Assembly: GCA_031366885.1 (NCBI GenBank) | Contig: JANLPB010000109.1 | Coordinates: forward strand, 1-18,757 | Length of the DNA: 18,757 nt | Source: UBA668 sp031366885 | GTDB lineage: Bacteria > Actinomycetota > Acidimicrobiia > Acidimicrobiales > Ilumatobacteraceae | Reading direction: 5' to 3' | Part shown: piece by piece, positions 16,727 through 18,757 of the stretch | How positions within the stretch are numbered: the first letter of the stretch is position 1 | How the letters are laid out: each line of letters opens with the position of its first letter | The notes under the pieces: model-generated | The model's input: the letters and a program-made list of their open reading frames with translations, nothing else | The model's database searches: none | Told to the model about the DNA's origin: nothing | Translations under genes and position numbers: made by a program

Positions 16727-17313
16727 AGGACGCCCTTGGTACTGGGCACGCTGGTGCCCTCCACGCGCACCGCATCGCGCAGAGTGCGCGCCAAGCCCTT
16801 GAACGTCGCTTCGATGATGTGGTGCACGTTGGTGCCATGGCACAGCCGCACATGCAACGTGATGCCCGCTGCCGTAGCAAACGAGTGGATGGCGTGTTCG
16901 GTCAGTTGCGGGTCGAAGGCCGGGTTGCCGAGTGGCAACACTTCCGGCATCGGCACGTTCCACACCACGAACGGCCGACCAGAAAGGTCGAGTGCCACCT
17001 CAACAAGCGCTTCGTCCAGCGGATACATTCCGCTGGCGAAACGACGCACGCCCGCCTTGTCGCCCAGCGCTTCACGGAAGGCCTCGCCAAGGGCGATACC
17101 GACGTCTTCCACCGTGTGATGCGTGTCAATGTGCAGGTCGCCGGTTGCAGCGATGCGCAGGTCGAACCCGCCGTGCTTGCCCAGCTGTTCGAGCATGTGG
17201 TCGTAGAACGGAATGCCGGTGCTGACATCCACCGTCCCCGTGCCGTCGAGCTCGATCGACAAGTCGATGGACGTTTCTTTCGTGGTGCGCTGGCGGCTGG
17301 CAGAACGGCTCAT
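16723..17313 (-). CDS. hisB: Imidazoleglycerol-phosphate dehydratase
   Basis: HisB dehydrates imidazole glycerol phosphate to imidazole acetol phosphate using two manganese ions. The 196-residue protein is the monofunctional dehydratase without the histidinol-phosphatase domain of E. coli HisB. The metal-binding repeats are GIPFYDHMLEQLGKHGGFDL (33-52), DTHHTVEDVGIALG (63-76; H65, H66, E69) and NVHHIIEATFKGLARTL (162-178; H164, H165, E168). A histidinol phosphatase must therefore be encoded elsewhere. The start ATG 17313 overlaps the hisC stop as ATGA, and hisH overlaps downstream as GTGA. Confidence 0.97.
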   Translation of the reverse strand: MSRSASRQRTTKETSIDLSIELDGTGTVDVSTGIPFYDHMLEQLGKHGGFDLRIAATGDLHIDTHHTVEDVGIALGEAFREALGDKAGVRRFASGMYPLDEALVEVALDLSGRPFVVWNVPMPEVLPLGNPAFDPQLTEHAIHSFATAAGITLHVRLCHGTNVHHIIEATFKGLARTLRDAVRVEGTSVPSTKGVL

Positions 17314-18386
17314 CGTGCAACCTTCGAAGGCAGGGCCGCCGCGAGGGCGGAAAGGAACAGATCATTCTCGGCTGCGGTGCCGATGGTGACGCGGAGGCAG
17401 TCGTTCAGGCGCGGCCAGCCGGAGCAGTCGCGGATGAGCACACTATGGTCCAACAGCGTCTGCCAGACCGTCTTGCCCGACACGTCGCGGGGCCGGAACA
17501 GCACGAAGTTCGCCCCGCTGGGAAACACATCAACGGGCATCAATGCCATCGCCGCCGAAAGCCGTTCGCGCTCGCCGACGATGAACTGAACCCGCTCTTC
17601 CATCTCGTCGACGAACGTGAGAGCCAGTCGACCGGCGATCTGCTTGGCAGCGTCGAGGTGGTACGGCAGCACAACTTTGTCCAGCTCGGCGACCAGCCAC
17701 GCCGGTCCGATCAGGTAGCCCAACCGCGAGCCTGCCATCGACCACGTTTTGGAAAACGTGCGCGTGACGACCAGCGGCGTGTCGTCGTCGATCAGTCCGA
17801 CAGCCGACCACTCTGCGAACTGGCCGTACGCCTCGTCAACGACAAGCAGACCGGGCGCAAGGGCCAGCACTTCGCGAACGTTGGCCTCCGGCTCGACCAC
17901 ACCTGTCGGGTTGTTGGGCGAGCAGAGAAACGTCACCACCGGCGACGCCGCAGCAATCACCTCACGGACGCTGTTCATGTCGAGCGAAAAGTCCGCGTCT
18001 CTCTCGCCTTCGACGACTGTCGCGCCAGTGAGGCGGGCGATGTGCCCATGGAGCTGATATGTGGGCTCAAACGTCGCCACGGTGCGCCCAGGGCCGGCGA
18101 AGGTGAGTAGCAGAGTTTGCAGGACCTCGTTGCTGCCGTTGGCGACGAAGACCTGTTCAGGCGACACGTCGTGGATGGCTGCGATTCCGGCCCGTAGTGA
18201 CCAGGCGGCACGGTCCGGGTACCGATTCCATTCCACTTGCTCAAGCTCCGCCGCGAAGGCCTCGCGCCAGGCTTCCGGCGGCGCGAACGGCGACTCGTTG
18301 GTGTTCAAACGCACGTCGACCTGCACTTGCGGCGAGTGGTAGCCCTCGAGGGCCTTCAGATCGTCTCGCACAGGCACTCGGGTCAC
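17310..18386 (-). CDS. hisC: Histidinol-phosphate aminotransferase
   Basis: HisC is a PLP-dependent fold-type I aminotransferase that converts imidazole acetol phosphate and glutamate to histidinol phosphate and 2-oxoglutarate. The 358-residue protein shows LNTNESPF near the N-terminus, NRYPD (54-58), ANGSNEVLQ, CSPNNPTG (155-162), VVDEAYGQF (D184 near the PLP ring nitrogen) and the Schiff-base lysine K213 in RTFSKTWSMAGSRLGY. It is the first gene of the his chain: GTG 18386 is preceded by TAGCGT with 6 nt spacing and no ribosome site. In Streptomyces and Mycobacterium hisD normally precedes hisC; here the upstream neighbour is a divergent small gene, so hisD lies elsewhere. Confidence 0.96.
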   Translation of the reverse strand: MTRVPVRDDLKALEGYHSPQVQVDVRLNTNESPFAPPEAWREAFAAELEQVEWNRYPDRAAWSLRAGIAAIHDVSPEQVFVANGSNEVLQTLLLTFAGPGRTVATFEPTYQLHGHIARLTGATVVEGERDADFSLDMNSVREVIAAASPVVTFLCSPNNPTGVVEPEANVREVLALAPGLLVVDEAYGQFAEWSAVGLIDDDTPLVVTRTFSKTWSMAGSRLGYLIGPAWLVAELDKVVLPYHLDAAKQIAGRLALTFVDEMEERVQFIVGERERLSAAMALMPVDVFPSGANFVLFRPRDVSGKTVWQTLLDHSVLIRDCSGWPRLNDCLRVTIGTAAENDLFLSALAAALPSKVAR

Positions 18387-18398
18387 CGGGCCACGCTA
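18387..18398 (-). promoter_or_regulatory. Putative leaderless promoter (-10) of the his operon
   Basis: TAGCGT (minus strand, 18398 to 18393) is followed by exactly 6 nt and GTG 18386 of hisC. No TTGACA-like -35 is evident. The 107-bp gap to the divergent small gene shows no obvious leader peptide with a histidine run, so classical his attenuation is not supported; a leaderless mRNA would also rule it out. Confidence 0.55.
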
Positions 18399-18480
18399 CC
18401 GAGACACGGCCCCGCCAGCAGAGTGGATTCGTCTGACTGCCCCTCCAGTTGTGCCCACGCGCGGATGGCGAGTTGCGCGG

Positions 18481-18493
18481 CAGACTGTGCGCC
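18481..18493 (+). promoter_or_regulatory. Possible leaderless promoter of the small plus-strand gene
   Basis: CAGACT (18481-18486) is followed by 7 nt and ATG 18494. It keeps the A and final T of TAnnnT but not the first T. No Shine-Dalgarno site precedes the ATG. Confidence 0.35.
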
Positions 18494-18697
18494 ATGTCCG
18501 GTAACCCTTCCGTCTCGCTGTCGGTGATGGCTGACCACGTCGATCGCTACCAGCAGGAGGTCGCCGACTTCGTTCCCGGCTTTCAGCAGAGCGAGCACGA
18601 TGACGTTGCGGGAGCGCTGGTCGAAGCGGAACGGGCGCTTCGCAGCGCGGCGCGCCTTGTCCGGCGCGCCGCCAAACTCGCCGCTCACGCTCACTGA
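18494..18697 (+). CDS. Small hypothetical helical protein
   Basis: A 67-residue protein of no family I can name. It starts MSGNPSVSLSVMADHVDRYQ and continues as two likely amphipathic helices; the C-terminal one is rich in Ala/Arg (ALRSAARLVRRAAKLAA) and strongly basic. Codon third positions are GC-rich like the neighbours. An overlapping minus-strand frame (18383-18694) is the competing reading; I prefer the plus strand because its composition is more protein-like, it has a -10-like element at the right spacing, and a strong hairpin follows about 30 nt after its stop. The in-frame GTG-type extension upstream to 18449 is less likely. A nucleic-acid-binding or structural role is possible but unsupported. 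Confidence 0.6.
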   Translation: MSGNPSVSLSVMADHVDRYQQEVADFVPGFQQSEHDDVAGALVEAERALRSAARLVRRAAKLAAHAH

Positions 18698-18727
18698 GCG
18701 CGAACTACACGAATTGTCGGTAAAACG

Positions 18728-18757
18728 CGGCGACGGCCCCGTACGGGGCCGTCGCCG
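18728..18757. terminator. Perfect 30-bp palindrome, probable bidirectional terminator
   Basis: CGGCGACGGCCCCGT (18728-18742) is followed directly by its exact reverse complement (18743-18757), giving a 13-bp GC-rich stem with a GTAC loop. On the minus strand it is followed within 2 nt by TTTT (18722-18725), the layout of an intrinsic terminator for a minus-strand gene lying beyond the window. It would also stop the plus-strand gene ending at 18697 if a T tract follows the window edge. Confidence 0.8.

Noticed and set aside
16727..16963. N-terminal extension of the hisH frame
   Set aside because: It overlaps hisB coding sequence and is unlike HisH; GTG 16726 gives the normal N-terminus.
18383..18694. 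A 103-codon minus-strand frame overlapping the small plus-strand gene and reaching hisC
   Set aside because: It covers the divergent intergenic region and the hisC promoter element, and lacks a clear start signal. The plus-strand frame has a more protein-like composition and better context, though the choice is not certain.

Overview
This window is a compact, GC-rich bacterial chromosome segment of core housekeeping and amino-acid biosynthesis genes. The gene set and codon use (strong G/C at third positions, frequent GTG starts, ATGA/GTGA overlaps, few Shine-Dalgarno sites) suggest an actinobacterium. Acidimicrobiia (Ilumatobacter-like) is my best guess, because dnaG and rpoD are adjacent and the order is his...hisI-trpE. 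That assignment is inference, not a database result. I see no phage, insertion sequence, CRISPR array, rRNA or tRNA gene.

Layout. (1) Positions 6-3052, minus strand: dnaG then rpoD, coupled by a 4-nt GTGA overlap. (2) 3085-6747, minus: ppdK (pyruvate phosphate dikinase) followed 6 nt later by a TerC-family membrane protein. (3) 6821-8044, plus: an M50 site-2-type protease with a helical C-terminal domain, divergent from ppdK. (4) 8049-9145, minus: ygfZ then an MmcQ/YjbR-family gene, GTGA-coupled. (5) 9190-9717, plus: a small three-helix membrane protein divergent from ygfZ, whose stop codon abuts the trpE stop. (6) 9718-18386, minus: an amino-acid biosynthesis block read hisC-hisB-hisH-hisA-hisF-mmuM (every junction a 4-nt ATGA/GTGA overlap), then a 114-bp gap holding a large palindrome, then an aldo/keto reductase, a betaine-homocysteine methyltransferase-like gene, hisI, and trpE (GTGA overlap). 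(7) 18494-18697, plus: a small helical protein divergent from hisC, followed by a perfect 30-bp palindrome at the window edge.

How the genes work together. hisB, hisC, hisH, hisA, hisF and hisI supply six histidine-pathway activities; hisG, hisE and hisD are not here. trpE opens tryptophan synthesis. Two zinc-type homocysteine methyltransferases (MmuM-like and Bmt-like) flank a Kv-beta-type aldo/keto reductase inside the his block, which suggests that B12-independent methionine synthesis is tied to histidine/tryptophan expression.

The most informative non-coding signal is a recurring promoter layout. Six of nine independent transcription-unit starts carry TAnnnT exactly 6-8 nt before the start codon, and the other three carry nAnnnT at the same spacing. 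This fits leaderless mRNAs and corrects several gene starts. The second is a 68-bp imperfect palindrome between mmuM and the aldo/keto reductase. I did not find a clearly new multi-gene system; the methyltransferase/reductase insertion is the nearest candidate.
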